NCBI GenBank assembly: GCA_964646425.1
Contig: CAZYEI010000034.1
Location: 1-13,621 of the forward strand
Direction of reading: 5' to 3'
Source of the DNA: CAZYEI01 sp964646425
GTDB taxonomy: Bacteria; Bacillota_I; Bacilli_A; RFN20; JAISJY01
DNA length: 13,621 nt
How positions within the stretch are numbered: the stretch's first letter is position 1; each line of letters opens with the position of its first letter. A program made the translations under genes and the position numbers. Positions 7,768 through 13,621 of the stretch are shown one piece after another. The notes under the pieces were generated by a model, which saw only the letters and a list, made by a program, of their open reading frames with translations, was not told the DNA's origin and made no database searches.

Positions 7768-8220
7768 CTACATATTTGAGGCACTTACATGAACTTTAAC
7801 AGTTGCAATAACCCCTTTATATAAATCAATTTTTAACAAAGTTACGCCAAATGCGTTTACTGGAATTGGATTAATAAATTTTCGTTTATCAACATCAATA
7901 TTTAGAATCTTTTTTATTTCATCAACAATTTGCTTAGTAGAAATAGAACCAAACATCCTACCATCACTACCAGCTTTAGCTTTAAATTCAAAAGTTGTAT
8001 TTTCAATAATTTCTTTATTTTTTGAAGCAATAATTCTATTTTGAGCATCTAATTCTTTTTCATGTTGAATTTCTTTTTGTCTAATTTCCATACTTTTTTC
8101 ACTTGCTGGAACAGCAAGTTTTTTATTAAACAAGAAATTTTGAGCATAACCAGGCGCCACTTCAACTACTTCACCTTTTTTTCCAACTTTTTTAACATCA
8201 GTCAATAGTAAAACTTTCAT
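7768..8220 (-). CDS. rplI: 50S ribosomal protein L9
   Basis: L9 binds 23S rRNA near the base of the L1 stalk and helps maintain reading frame. The 150-residue sequence has the family N-terminus MKVLLLTDVKKVGKKGEVVEV followed by the PGYAQNFL RNA-binding turn (23-30). A long connecting helix (about 40-75) precedes the C-terminal domain with the signature AGSDGRMFGSIS (83-94). Length and both domains are normal. AGGAGG lies 10 nt upstream of the ATG. The gap to gdpP is 14 nt, and the gene is co-directional with gdpP and dnaB. Confidence 0.98.
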   Translation of the reverse strand: MKVLLLTDVKKVGKKGEVVEVAPGYAQNFLFNKKLAVPASEKSMEIRQKEIQHEKELDAQNRIIASKNKEIIENTTFEFKAKAGSDGRMFGSISTKQIVDEIKKILNIDVDKRKFINPIPVNAFGVTLLKIDLYKGVIATVKVHVSASNM

Positions 8221-8234
8221 TTTTATATTTCCTC

Positions 8235-10253
8235 CTAATTATTTGTAGCATCGTTCATAAATAGGCGAAGAACTTTTAACAATTCTTCTTTTATCTCTTC
8301 AATATTGGTAGTTTCTCTTTGTACACCTGCAGCAGTAAAATGTCCTCCACCATGCATCTTTTCCATAATAAATTGGACATTCACACTACCATTTGATCTA
8401 GCGGAAACACTAACTTCTTTTTGTGATGTTCTACCAATAACAAAACAAGCTTTCATTTCTTTTAAATTCATTGTTTCATCTGCTACTTTAGCTAGTAGCG
8501 ATCTATCAACAATATCTTCATAATTTGCACAAGCAATAACTATTCCATAATAAGGATTTTTAACCGTATTATTCATAATTTTAATTTTTAATAAATACTC
8601 TTCATATTCATCTTTCAAGAACAAATCAGCATCTTCACTATTTGCACCATACTCTTTTAATACAGCACAAGCTTCATATGTTCTACTACCAGTTCTATTT
8701 CTAAAATGATTTGTATCCAACAATACACCACTTAACATTATTGTTGCAATTTTTTCAGGCATAGTAATATTAATCCCACCAAATTTAATTAATTCCATAA
8801 TCAATTCACAAGTAGAAGAGGCATTAGGATCTTGAAAAATAAAACCAGGATCTATGATTGCATCTTCATTTTTTCGATGATGATCAATTATAGCAATATT
8901 TTTTGTCTTAGCTAAAACATCTTTAGACATAACCATATTTTCACTATGACAATCCACAACAAATAATAATGTATTTGGATCAATTTTGGCAACTGCTGAA
9001 CTTGGTGAAATAAAAATATCTTGAATCTCATATTTAGAAAATGAATAGGAAATTGCATTTTTAGCCTTTGCTTCAATTGATTTAGGATCATAAATAATAT
9101 TTACTTCCTTTTGAGCACGTTTGGCAATCGCATAAATTCCTAAACATGCTCCAATTGCATCCATATCAGCATCTTTATGTCCCATAATCAATATATTATG
9201 ACATGAATTAATATAAGAAATCATTGATTGAGATAAAACACGTGATTTAACAATACTTCTTTTTCCTTTTGAAAATGTTTTACCCCCATAAAATTCCATA
9301 TTTGCACTATAATTATTAATTACAGTTTGATCGCCACCACGAGATAATGCAATATCAATAGCAGAGTTAGCAAGCTCTGCTAAGACTTTGACATCATGAC
9401 TTCCTCTGCCTATTCCAATACTTATAGTTAAAACATTTCCATTTGTTTCAGATACAGTTCTTACTCTATCCAAAATGCTGAATTTATTTCTTAATAATTC
9501 TTGATAGGTTGTTTCATCAAAAATTGCAATATAAGCATCTTCTTTATACTTTCTAATAACCAAGTCATATTCTTTGGCCCAATCATTAATTTCTTTTCGT
9601 GTTTTTGACTCAATTTCATTAATCACTAAATCATCCGTAATTCCTCGTAACTCATTTAAATTATCAATTAGAATATTAGCAATGATTGGAGCTTGCTCAT
9701 GTCTTTTTTCAATCAAATTGCTTAATTCAGTATTATCACGCAACAAAATTATGCACATTTCTGGCAATAATGTAGCAATAAAAATTCTTCCTTGAATTTC
9801 AATTTCAACTTCTTTTTTTGCCTCAGAAGTTAAAAATAATTCTTGTAATTTTGGTTGGAAATCAAAGAGATTGCTTCCTAAAATCTTTATTTTTCGTGTT
9901 TCAAATAATTCAGATGTCCAAAGAATCGTTTTGTCAGTTTCATCATAATAAATCATTCCTAATTGAGCAAATTGATATGCCTCATTGATATCAGCACCTA
10001 ACATAAAACTAATATTTAAGTGATTCTTTCTTACTTCTTTTTCAAACACACTAGAAGTAATCATATTTCCTATTGCATTAATAATAATGATAAATAAAGT
10101 TACGGCAATAAATAATGATTCATCAAATAATTCAACATTATCAAACCATTTTTCTCCTTTAAAAAGCACTAATGAAAAGGCAAACAATATAAATATATCA
10201 ATTAAAAATAGAAAAAACTTAATTCTATTTTGCTTTTTAAGCATCTTATACAT
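8235..10253 (-). CDS. gdpP: Cyclic-di-AMP phosphodiesterase GdpP (YybT)
   Basis: GdpP is a membrane-bound DHH-DHHA1 phosphodiesterase that hydrolyses c-di-AMP to pApA, affecting osmolyte uptake, wall stress and beta-lactam tolerance. The 672-residue protein has two transmembrane helices (about 11-31 and 46-66), a PAS-like region (about 80-170) and a degenerate GGDEF domain (about 180-315). In that domain KEDAY stands where SSDRF or GGDEF would be, and the conserved SRGGDQ is at 305-310. The DHH catalytic core has GHKDADMDAIGA (358-369), FVVDCH (431-436), AIIDHHRK (454-461) and LLDTNHF (511-517). The DHHA1 motif HGGGHFTAAG is at 634-643. All expected metal ligands are present, so it should be active. 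It starts 6 nt after the yybS-like gene, with AAGGGA about 9 nt before the ATG. Confidence 0.97.
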   Translation of the reverse strand: MYKMLKKQNRIKFFLFLIDIFILFAFSLVLFKGEKWFDNVELFDESLFIAVTLFIIIINAIGNMITSSVFEKEVRKNHLNISFMLGADINEAYQFAQLGMIYYDETDKTILWTSELFETRKIKILGSNLFDFQPKLQELFLTSEAKKEVEIEIQGRIFIATLLPEMCIILLRDNTELSNLIEKRHEQAPIIANILIDNLNELRGITDDLVINEIESKTRKEINDWAKEYDLVIRKYKEDAYIAIFDETTYQELLRNKFSILDRVRTVSETNGNVLTISIGIGRGSHDVKVLAELANSAIDIALSRGGDQTVINNYSANMEFYGGKTFSKGKRSIVKSRVLSQSMISYINSCHNILIMGHKDADMDAIGACLGIYAIAKRAQKEVNIIYDPKSIEAKAKNAISYSFSKYEIQDIFISPSSAVAKIDPNTLLFVVDCHSENMVMSKDVLAKTKNIAIIDHHRKNEDAIIDPGFIFQDPNASSTCELIMELIKFGGINITMPEKIATIMLSGVLLDTNHFRNRTGSRTYEACAVLKEYGANSEDADLFLKDEYEEYLLKIKIMNNTVKNPYYGIVIACANYEDIVDRSLLAKVADETMNLKEMKACFVIGRTSQKEVSVSARSNGSVNVQFIMEKMHGGGHFTAAGVQRETTNIEEIKEELLKVLRLFMNDATNN

Positions 10254-10259
10254 TAGACA

Positions 10260-11201
10260 TCATCCCTTCCATTTTACATTATACAACAAATCATCACGAT
10301 TATCATTAAATATTGCAATAAAACCCACAATTATTACTAATATATTTAGTAATAACGATAAAAAAAGCACAATTATAAAATATTTCGATTTGCCTTTACT
10401 CAATAAATAACAAGCAATTCGTGCTATTCCTTGAGCAAAAAGAAAAATATAACCTAAAAAACTCAAAGCTAAAACATATTTTGAAATATCAAAAATTATC
10501 CCATTATCTTTTTTTACAAGCAATAAAATAATCATTCCTAAACAAACACTTAAAATTGATATAAATCCTAACCATATTGGTAATTGTAACAAGAAAAACG
10601 GCAATATTTTCCGTTGTTTTATTTTTAATTTTTCTAACATAAGAGAACAAATCATGTGCATTAAATAACCTTCAAAAAGCGAAGTAATTAAAATAATACT
10701 CGGAACAAATAGATCAATATAAAATTTTAATTTATCCGATGCTAATTTGGTAGAAAATAAACTATCAAAAATTTTTAATATAGCTTTTATTGAAGAGCCA
10801 AAATCATCATATATATTATAATCAAAAAGCGAAGAACATATATGCATCGTTAAAATATTAACAACAAAGCAAGCACTTATTGTCACAAATATTTGAAGTG
10901 TTTCCGCTTTATTTTTTTGTTTAATTAATGCATATATTATTCCCAATATTCCTGCAGGAACAATATAAAATATAGTTGATAATGGCGATATAAGTAAACA
11001 CAAAAGAATCGTAGATATATACAATATTAAAGAATTTTTATAATTATGCCTAATCGTAAATAAAATCATAGGAAATGGCAAAACAAAAAATAATAAGCTT
11101 TCTAAAAAGCCACCACTCATTCTACTAAAAAGTACAAAAATTGCATAAATTGCAGCAAATACTCCAGCTTCACTAATCATCTTTATCGATTTTCTATTCA
11201 T
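10260..11201 (-). CDS. yybS: YybS-like DUF2232 integral membrane protein
   Basis: The product has 313 residues and roughly eight or nine hydrophobic segments with a short basic N-terminus. It has no enzymatic motifs. Size, topology and position directly upstream of gdpP match YybS (DUF2232), a membrane protein of unknown function found next to gdpP in Bacillota. The assignment rests on topology and synteny more than on motifs. A longer reading from TTG at 11219 would place the start inside the terminator U-tract. The ATG at 11201 has AAGGAG 7 nt upstream and is preferred. The gene ends in TGA, evidence that TGA is a stop codon in this genome. It is the first gene after the promoter at 11295-11323, so it heads the long operon. 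Confidence 0.8.
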   Translation of the reverse strand: MNRKSIKMISEAGVFAAIYAIFVLFSRMSGGFLESLLFFVLPFPMILFTIRHNYKNSLILYISTILLCLLISPLSTIFYIVPAGILGIIYALIKQKNKAETLQIFVTISACFVVNILTMHICSSLFDYNIYDDFGSSIKAILKIFDSLFSTKLASDKLKFYIDLFVPSIILITSLFEGYLMHMICSLMLEKLKIKQRKILPFFLLQLPIWLGFISILSVCLGMIILLLVKKDNGIIFDISKYVLALSFLGYIFLFAQGIARIACYLLSKGKSKYFIIVLFLSLLLNILVIIVGFIAIFNDNRDDLLYNVKWKG

Positions 11202-11217
11202 ATTGTTTCTCCTTGTC

Positions 11218-11240
11218 AAAAACCCCGAACAATTTCGGGG
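11218..11240 (-). terminator. Intrinsic terminator in the leader of the yybS-gdpP operon (attenuator-like)
   Basis: The minus-strand RNA forms CCCCGAA/UUCGGGG, 7 perfect pairs with tetraloop AUUG, followed at once by UUUUU. This is the most GC-rich and most classical terminator in the window. It lies about 50 nt downstream of the predicted start for this operon and ends only a few bases before the AAGGAG of the yybS-like gene. The upstream rpsR operon already has its own terminator at 11391-11429, so this one appears to act on the leader transcript. I see no alternative upstream partner for the CCCCGAA arm, so the mode of control, if any, is unknown. Confidence 0.85.
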
Positions 11241-11260
11241 CCTCTAAAACAATTTTATAA

Positions 11261-11286
11261 TTTTATTAAGATTATTCTTAATAAAA
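11261..11286 (-). other. Perfect 11-bp hairpin at the predicted 5' end of the yybS-gdpP transcript
   Basis: TTTTATTAAGA and its exact complement TCTTAATAAAA flank a 4-nt loop. The stem begins one or two nucleotides after the predicted transcription start (11287-11288). It is AT-rich and has no following U-tract, so it is not a terminator. A 5'-terminal stem-loop commonly shields mRNA from 5'-end-dependent decay; that role here is inference. Confidence 0.6.
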
Positions 11287-11294
11287 CTTTTCAT

Positions 11295-11323
11295 ATTATA
11301 TCATTATTTTACTCAAAACTCCA
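11295..11323 (-). promoter_or_regulatory. Extended -10 promoter of the yybS-gdpP-rplI-dnaB operon
   Basis: The minus strand reads TGATATAAT, a consensus extended -10 (TGn at 11303-11301, TATAAT at 11300-11295). The -35 position with 17-nt spacing (11318-11323) is TGGAGT, a poor match, which an extended -10 tolerates. The predicted start is A11288 or G11287, giving a leader of about 86 nt that holds a 5' hairpin and the terminator at 11218-11240. Confidence 0.65.
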
Positions 11324-11376
11324 TTTTATTTTATAATATTTTGACATGTTCGTTATTCATTTAACTAAATGCATTA

Positions 11377-11390
11377 TAGTATTAATACTA
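11377..11390. repeat. Perfect 14-bp palindrome abutting the rpsR terminator
   Basis: TAGTATTAATACTA is self-complementary over its whole length and directly joins the rpsR terminator stem at 11391. It overlaps a TATAAT (minus strand, 11378-11373) without a usable -35 element. It could be an operator or merely part of the terminator's run-off region. No second copy was seen in the window. Confidence 0.35.
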
Positions 11391-11429
11391 AAAAGGGATA
11401 TTAAGACTATTATTCTCAATACCCCTTTT
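11391..11429 (-). terminator. Intrinsic terminator after the rpsF-ssb-rpsR operon
   Basis: Two 16-nt arms (11391-11406 and 11414-11429) pair fully, with two G-U pairs on the minus-strand RNA, around a 7-nt loop AUAAUAG. The stem holds a GGGG/UCCC core and runs into UUUUUAG. It lies 47 nt after the rpsR stop codon. The plus strand also ends in a short T run, so it may work in both directions. Confidence 0.85.
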
Positions 11430-11476
11430 AAATGTTTATTTCTTATATATTTATAGAATTAACTTATTTATTAAAA

Positions 11477-11704
11477 TTAATCTTTTACATAAGGTAATAA
11501 AGCTACTTGACGTGCACGTTTAATTGCAACAGCTAACATTCTTTGATATTTAGCGCTTGTTCCAGTTACACGACGTGGTGAAATTTTTCCATTAGGAGAA
11601 ATAAAACGTTGTAATAACTCTACATCTTTGTAATCAATATAAGTAATTTTATTTTTTGTAAAGTAGCATACTTTTTTCTTGCTACGTTGTTTCTTAAATG
11701 CCAT
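11477..11704 (-). CDS. rpsR: 30S ribosomal protein S18
   Basis: S18 binds the 30S platform as a heterodimer with S6. The 75-residue protein has the basic N-terminus, the IDYKDVELLQRFI segment, the signature GKISPRRVTGTSAKYQRML (about 39-57) and the terminal arginine-rich helix IKRARQVALLPY. The length is normal. AAGGAGG with an 8-nt spacer precedes the ATG, and the gap from ssb is 17 nt. It is the last gene of the rpsF-ssb-rpsR operon. Confidence 0.98.
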   Translation of the reverse strand: MAFKKQRSKKKVCYFTKNKITYIDYKDVELLQRFISPNGKISPRRVTGTSAKYQRMLAVAIKRARQVALLPYVKD

Positions 11705-11721
11705 TTAAATATCCTCCTTCC

Positions 11722-12198
11722 TTAAAAAGGTAATTCATCATCTGAAACATCAATACCTGAAGAAAATCCTTCTTCAAAATTAGATGCTGTATTTTTTGAA
11801 AAGTCATTTGAAAAACTATTATCAGGTACATACCCCATATTATTAGATTGAGTATATCCATTAGAATTTTCTCCTGAATTTTTTGAACTTAATAATTGAA
11901 AACTATCTACTGTTACTTCTGTAACATAGACTTTTTTACCCTCATTATTTTCATAATTACGAGTACTAATTCTTCCTTCTACCCCAACAAGTGTTCCCTT
12001 TCTTGCATATTGAGCAGCAATTTCTGCTGTACGATTAAATACAACGCAAGGTATAAAATCAGTCTTGTTTGGACTATCTTGCTTTGCAAAACGATTATCT
12101 ACTGCAATTGTGAAGTTTACAATAGATACTCCGCTTGGTGAACGACGAAGTTCAGGATCGCGAACCATGCGGCCCACAAGCACTACTCTATTAATCAT
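11722..12198 (-). CDS. ssb: Single-stranded DNA-binding protein SSB
   Basis: SSB coats single-stranded DNA at forks and repair sites and recruits partner proteins through its tail. The 158-residue protein has an OB fold at about 1-105, with MINRVVLVGRMVRDPELR at the start and the core strands FIPCVVFN and VGVEGRIST. A low-complexity Asn/Ser/Gly linker follows (about 106-145). The acidic C-terminal tip DDELPF, which docks partner proteins, is intact. AAGGAGG is 9 nt upstream of the ATG. Its place between rpsF and rpsR is the conserved Bacillota arrangement. Confidence 0.98.
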   Translation of the reverse strand: MINRVVLVGRMVRDPELRRSPSGVSIVNFTIAVDNRFAKQDSPNKTDFIPCVVFNRTAEIAAQYARKGTLVGVEGRISTRNYENNEGKKVYVTEVTVDSFQLLSSKNSGENSNGYTQSNNMGYVPDNSFSNDFSKNTASNFEEGFSSGIDVSDDELPF

Positions 12199-12229
12199 AA
12201 ATAGTTGCCTCCTTTTATAAATATTTTAA

Positions 12230-12520
12230 TTAAGCTTCTAAATTAACAACAATATAACGTAATACATTCTTGTTAATGTTTGCCAAACGTTCAAATTCTT
12301 TTACAACAGCTGTCTTTTCAGTTTCAAAAGTAGCAACAACATAAAAACCGAATCTTTCTTTATCAATTTCATATGCTAATTCGCGCTTACCCATTTCTTT
12401 TACTTCTAAGACTTTTGCACCATTAGATGTTAAAACATTTAAAATAGCATCTTGAGCTGCTTTTCTAGCTTCATCATCTAAATTAGTTCTTAATACAAAC
12501 ATTGTTTCGTATTTAGTCAT
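12230..12520 (-). CDS. rpsF: 30S ribosomal protein S6
   Basis: S6 pairs with S18 and binds helices 22-23 of 16S rRNA in the 30S platform. The 96-residue sequence begins MTKYETMFVLRTNLDDEAR and carries the ferredoxin-like fold segments KVLEVKEMGKRELAYEI and FGFYVVATFET, ending in NVLRYIVVNLEA. The length is typical. The start is ATG 12520, preceded by AGGAGGTG with a 9-nt spacer. It is the first gene of the operon, behind a structured leader of about 80 nt and a near-consensus promoter. Confidence 0.98.
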   Translation of the reverse strand: MTKYETMFVLRTNLDDEARKAAQDAILNVLTSNGAKVLEVKEMGKRELAYEIDKERFGFYVVATFETEKTAVVKEFERLANINKNVLRYIVVNLEA

Positions 12521-12538
12521 CTTTCTTTACACCTCCTC

Positions 12539-12555
12539 ATGGTCAATTAGGCCAT
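12539..12555 (-). other. Small stem next to the rpsF ribosome binding site, competing with the 12551-12571 hairpin
   Basis: The minus-strand RNA can pair AUGG with CCAU, plus one inner C-G pair across a C-A mismatch, around a UAAUU loop. The stem ends 1 nt before the AGGAGG (12532-12537). It shares 12551-12555 with the larger upstream hairpin, so the two cannot form together. This leader is where S6:S18 autoregulation would act; I cannot confirm the known motif by eye. Confidence 0.35.
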
Positions 12556-12571
12556 TTTACAAAAAAATGGC
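12551..12571 (-). other. Perfect 8-bp hairpin in the rpsF leader
   Basis: GCCATTTT and AAAATGGC are exact complements around a 5-nt loop. On the minus-strand RNA the downstream arm is followed by CUAAUUG, so it is not a terminator. It lies midway between the transcription start and the rpsF ribosome binding site, a typical position for a control element in ribosomal protein mRNA. Confidence 0.5.
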
Positions 12572-12580
12572 GAAGAGAAA

Positions 12581-12603
12581 AAGACACACTTCACTTGTGT
12601 CTT
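12581..12603 (-). other. Hairpin with U-tract at the 5' end of the rpsF transcript
   Basis: AAGACACA/TGTGTCTT form 8 pairs around a 7-nt loop, followed on the minus strand by extra T residues (five in a row counting the stem end). It resembles a terminator. However, the predicted start of the rpsF promoter (about 12601) lies inside its first arm, so a transcript from that promoter would begin with a 6-bp version of it. A 5' stabilising stem-loop is therefore more likely than termination. Confidence 0.5.
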
Positions 12604-12607
12604 GTTA

Positions 12608-12636
12608 ATTATAATATAATCTTTAGATTATGACAA
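12608..12636 (-). promoter_or_regulatory. rpsF: Promoter of the rpsF-ssb-rpsR operon
   Basis: The minus strand has TTGTCA (12631-12636), a 17-nt spacer and a perfect TATAAT (12608-12613). This is the best housekeeping-type promoter in the window, as expected for ribosomal genes. The start is predicted near 12601. The spacer is filled by a dyad, annotated separately. Confidence 0.85.
12616..12631. promoter_or_regulatory. Operator-like dyad inside the rpsF promoter spacer
   Basis: ATAATCT-TT-AGATTAT is a perfect inverted repeat with 7-bp arms and a 2-bp centre. It fills the space between the -35 and -10 elements of the rpsF promoter. It also lies upstream of the divergent endonuclease promoter. 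A dimeric repressor bound here would block the rpsF promoter. The all-AT outer bases mean chance is a real alternative. Confidence 0.4.
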
Positions 12637-12657
12637 GTCCTTTTTTTAGAAAAATGG

Positions 12658-12686
12658 TTTATTTTTATTTATCCTTAGTGTATAAT
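12658..12686 (+). promoter_or_regulatory. Candidate promoter of the Mrr-like endonuclease gene
   Basis: A perfect TATAAT (12681-12686) lies on the plus strand with TTTATT (12658-12663) 17 nt upstream, a poor -35 match. The start would be near 12693, giving a leader of about 37 nt before the preferred ATG. In such AT-rich DNA a lone -10 hexamer is weak evidence. Confidence 0.4.
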
Positions 12687-12729
12687 ATTTAATGATTTTA
12701 CTATTTTAAAATTTATGAGGATAATTATT

Positions 12730-13614
12730 ATGAAGACTGAAAACTCTATTAAAATACCTAAGCAAAAAGAAGTTGAAAAAGCAATATTAGAATCTATTAG
12801 TAAAGGAAATAAAACTCGTTCAAAAATTATTACAACAAGTGCTAAAGTTCTAGGCCTTACCGAAAAAGAGGCCAAAGACCGTGCGCCAGATTCAAAAAAT
12901 ACTAAATATAAAAGTATAATAGGAACCGTATTAACACAACTTTCAAATAATCATATTATTAATATTCACAACAAAGATACTCGTCAAGAGACTTATTCAT
13001 TGCCTGAAGCAAAAAACAAAAATAAAAGTAATCAAACAAAAAAACCTACCCTTGAATCTTTTGACAGTATTACCAAAAACTCTAATCAAACTTATAATGA
13101 TTTAATCGAAAACACTGCAGAATTAAAAGCTAAATATTTAGAAGAATTAAAAATATCATTGCTAAAATGTATTTCAGTTTGTGGCAGTGAATTTTTTGAA
13201 CAAATGTGTGTTGAACTTGTATGTAAAATTTATCAAGTTAGCAACGAGCAAGGTAAAGTTACTGGTGGTGTAGATGATGGTGGTATCGATGGTATCGTTA
13301 CAATCGTGGATGCTATCGGCTTTGAAATTGAAAATATAAATTTACAATGTAAATGTAGACAAGATTTAAATACTAACTCAAGTGCTAAAGAAGTTAGAGA
13401 ATTTATTGGAGCAATTAAGCAAGAAGGAAAAGGTATTTTCTTCACAAATGGCAAAATTCATAAAATGGCATATGAAGCAGCCAAAGGAACTTCCATTATA
13501 TTAATAGACGGACAAAAACTTGCTGCCCTTATGATTAACCATTTACTTGGTGTTAAAATATCCGATGCTGGATACCCAATAATAGATCGCTCTTTTTTCC
13601 CAATAATTAATTAA
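12730..13614 (+). CDS. Mrr-family restriction endonuclease (putative type IV, modification-dependent)
   Basis: This is the only plus-strand gene. The 294-residue product has an N-terminal winged-helix-like region (about 8-90) resembling the Mrr N-terminal DNA-binding domain, a Lys/Asn-rich linker (about 92-125) and a C-terminal PD-(D/E)xK domain (about 150-270). Visible active-site elements are Glu157 and Glu162 in FFEQMCVELV, Asp187 in GGIDG, and the QxK motif QCKCR with Gln206 and Lys208. IFFTNGKIHKMAYEAA and ILIDGQKLAALM are typical later strands. E. coli Mrr has about 304 residues, so this is near full length. Mrr enzymes cut DNA carrying foreign methylation; specificity here is unknown. 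An ATG at 12715 is in frame, but GAGG (12717-12720) fits the ATG at 12730 with a 9-nt spacer. No methyltransferase is visible, but the window ends 7 nt after the stop codon. Confidence 0.88.
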   Translation: MKTENSIKIPKQKEVEKAILESISKGNKTRSKIITTSAKVLGLTEKEAKDRAPDSKNTKYKSIIGTVLTQLSNNHIINIHNKDTRQETYSLPEAKNKNKSNQTKKPTLESFDSITKNSNQTYNDLIENTAELKAKYLEELKISLLKCISVCGSEFFEQMCVELVCKIYQVSNEQGKVTGGVDDGGIDGIVTIVDAIGFEIENINLQCKCRQDLNTNSSAKEVREFIGAIKQEGKGIFFTNGKIHKMAYEAAKGTSIILIDGQKLAALMINHLLGVKISDAGYPIIDRSFFPIIN

Positions 13615-13621
13615 AAATACA

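Noticed and set aside
11191..11219. A perfect -35 TTGACA on the minus strand (11214-11219) just after the leader terminator, with TAGAAA 17 nt downstream.
   Set aside because: The -10 match is weak, and a transcript from it would start inside the yybS-like coding region, losing the well-supported start codon.
11244..11294. A 16-codon ORF (MKSFIKNNLNKIIKLF) ending 3 nt before the yybS leader terminator, like an attenuator leader peptide.
   Set aside because: Its ATG directly follows the TATAAT, so it would lie upstream of the predicted transcription start. No ribosome binding site stands at a usable distance. It becomes interesting only if the true start is further upstream.
11341..11370. A perfect TTGACA on the plus strand (11341-11346) that could start an antisense or small RNA ending at the 11391-11429 hairpin.
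   Set aside because: No acceptable -10 element lies at 16-18 nt (best is ACTAAA or CTAAAT), so there is no complete promoter.
12675..12875. A 66-codon minus-strand frame with a hydrophobic stretch overlapping the start of the endonuclease gene.
   Set aside because: It is antisense to the Mrr coding sequence, covers the divergent promoter region and shows no ribosome binding site.

Overview
The window reads as chromosomal DNA from a very AT-rich, low-GC Gram-positive bacterium (Bacillota: a Bacilli or Erysipelotrichia type, or a deep relative of the Mollicutes). Three things support this. The block rpsF-ssb-rpsR / yybS-gdpP-rplI-dnaB / walJ-htrA-rlmH is the gene order known from Bacillus and its relatives. 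Almost every gene has a strong AGGAGG-type ribosome binding site. The yybS homologue ends in TGA while TGG encodes Trp, so the standard bacterial code applies rather than the mycoplasma code. The exact genus cannot be read from the sequence.

Layout, following transcription (right to left, minus strand) up to the left edge. At 12521-12729 lies a divergent intergenic region. It carries a near-consensus minus promoter for rpsF-ssb-rpsR, with a dyad in its spacer, and a weaker plus promoter for an Mrr-type restriction endonuclease at the right edge. The rpsF-ssb-rpsR operon ends at a 16-bp terminator hairpin (11391-11429). A second promoter (extended -10 at 11295-11303) then starts an apparent eight-gene transcription unit: yybS-like, gdpP, rplI, dnaB, walJ, an HtrA-like serine protease, a second HtrA-fold lipoprotein without catalytic residues, and rlmH. 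A canonical intrinsic terminator sits between that promoter and the first gene, as in an attenuated leader. The unit closes with a small terminator at 2721-2746. A MATE transporter with its own terminator, a PPP-type metallophosphatase and a truncated tRNA-Asn with a clear promoter follow.

How the genes work together: rpsF, rpsR and rplI encode ribosomal proteins, and rlmH encodes a 23S rRNA methyltransferase. ssb and dnaB serve the replication fork. gdpP degrades c-di-AMP. walJ and the HtrA proteins belong to the cell-envelope and division module that in Bacillus follows walRK. The walRKHI genes usually found between dnaB and walJ are absent here; dnaB and walJ are 5 nt apart.

The points most worth a second look are the HtrA-fold lipoprotein that has lost all three catalytic positions next to a catalytically intact paralogue, the promoter-hairpin-terminator leader ahead of yybS-gdpP, the structured rpsF leader with a dyad in its promoter, and the lone Mrr-like nuclease. 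I found no transposon, prophage, CRISPR array or repeat family.
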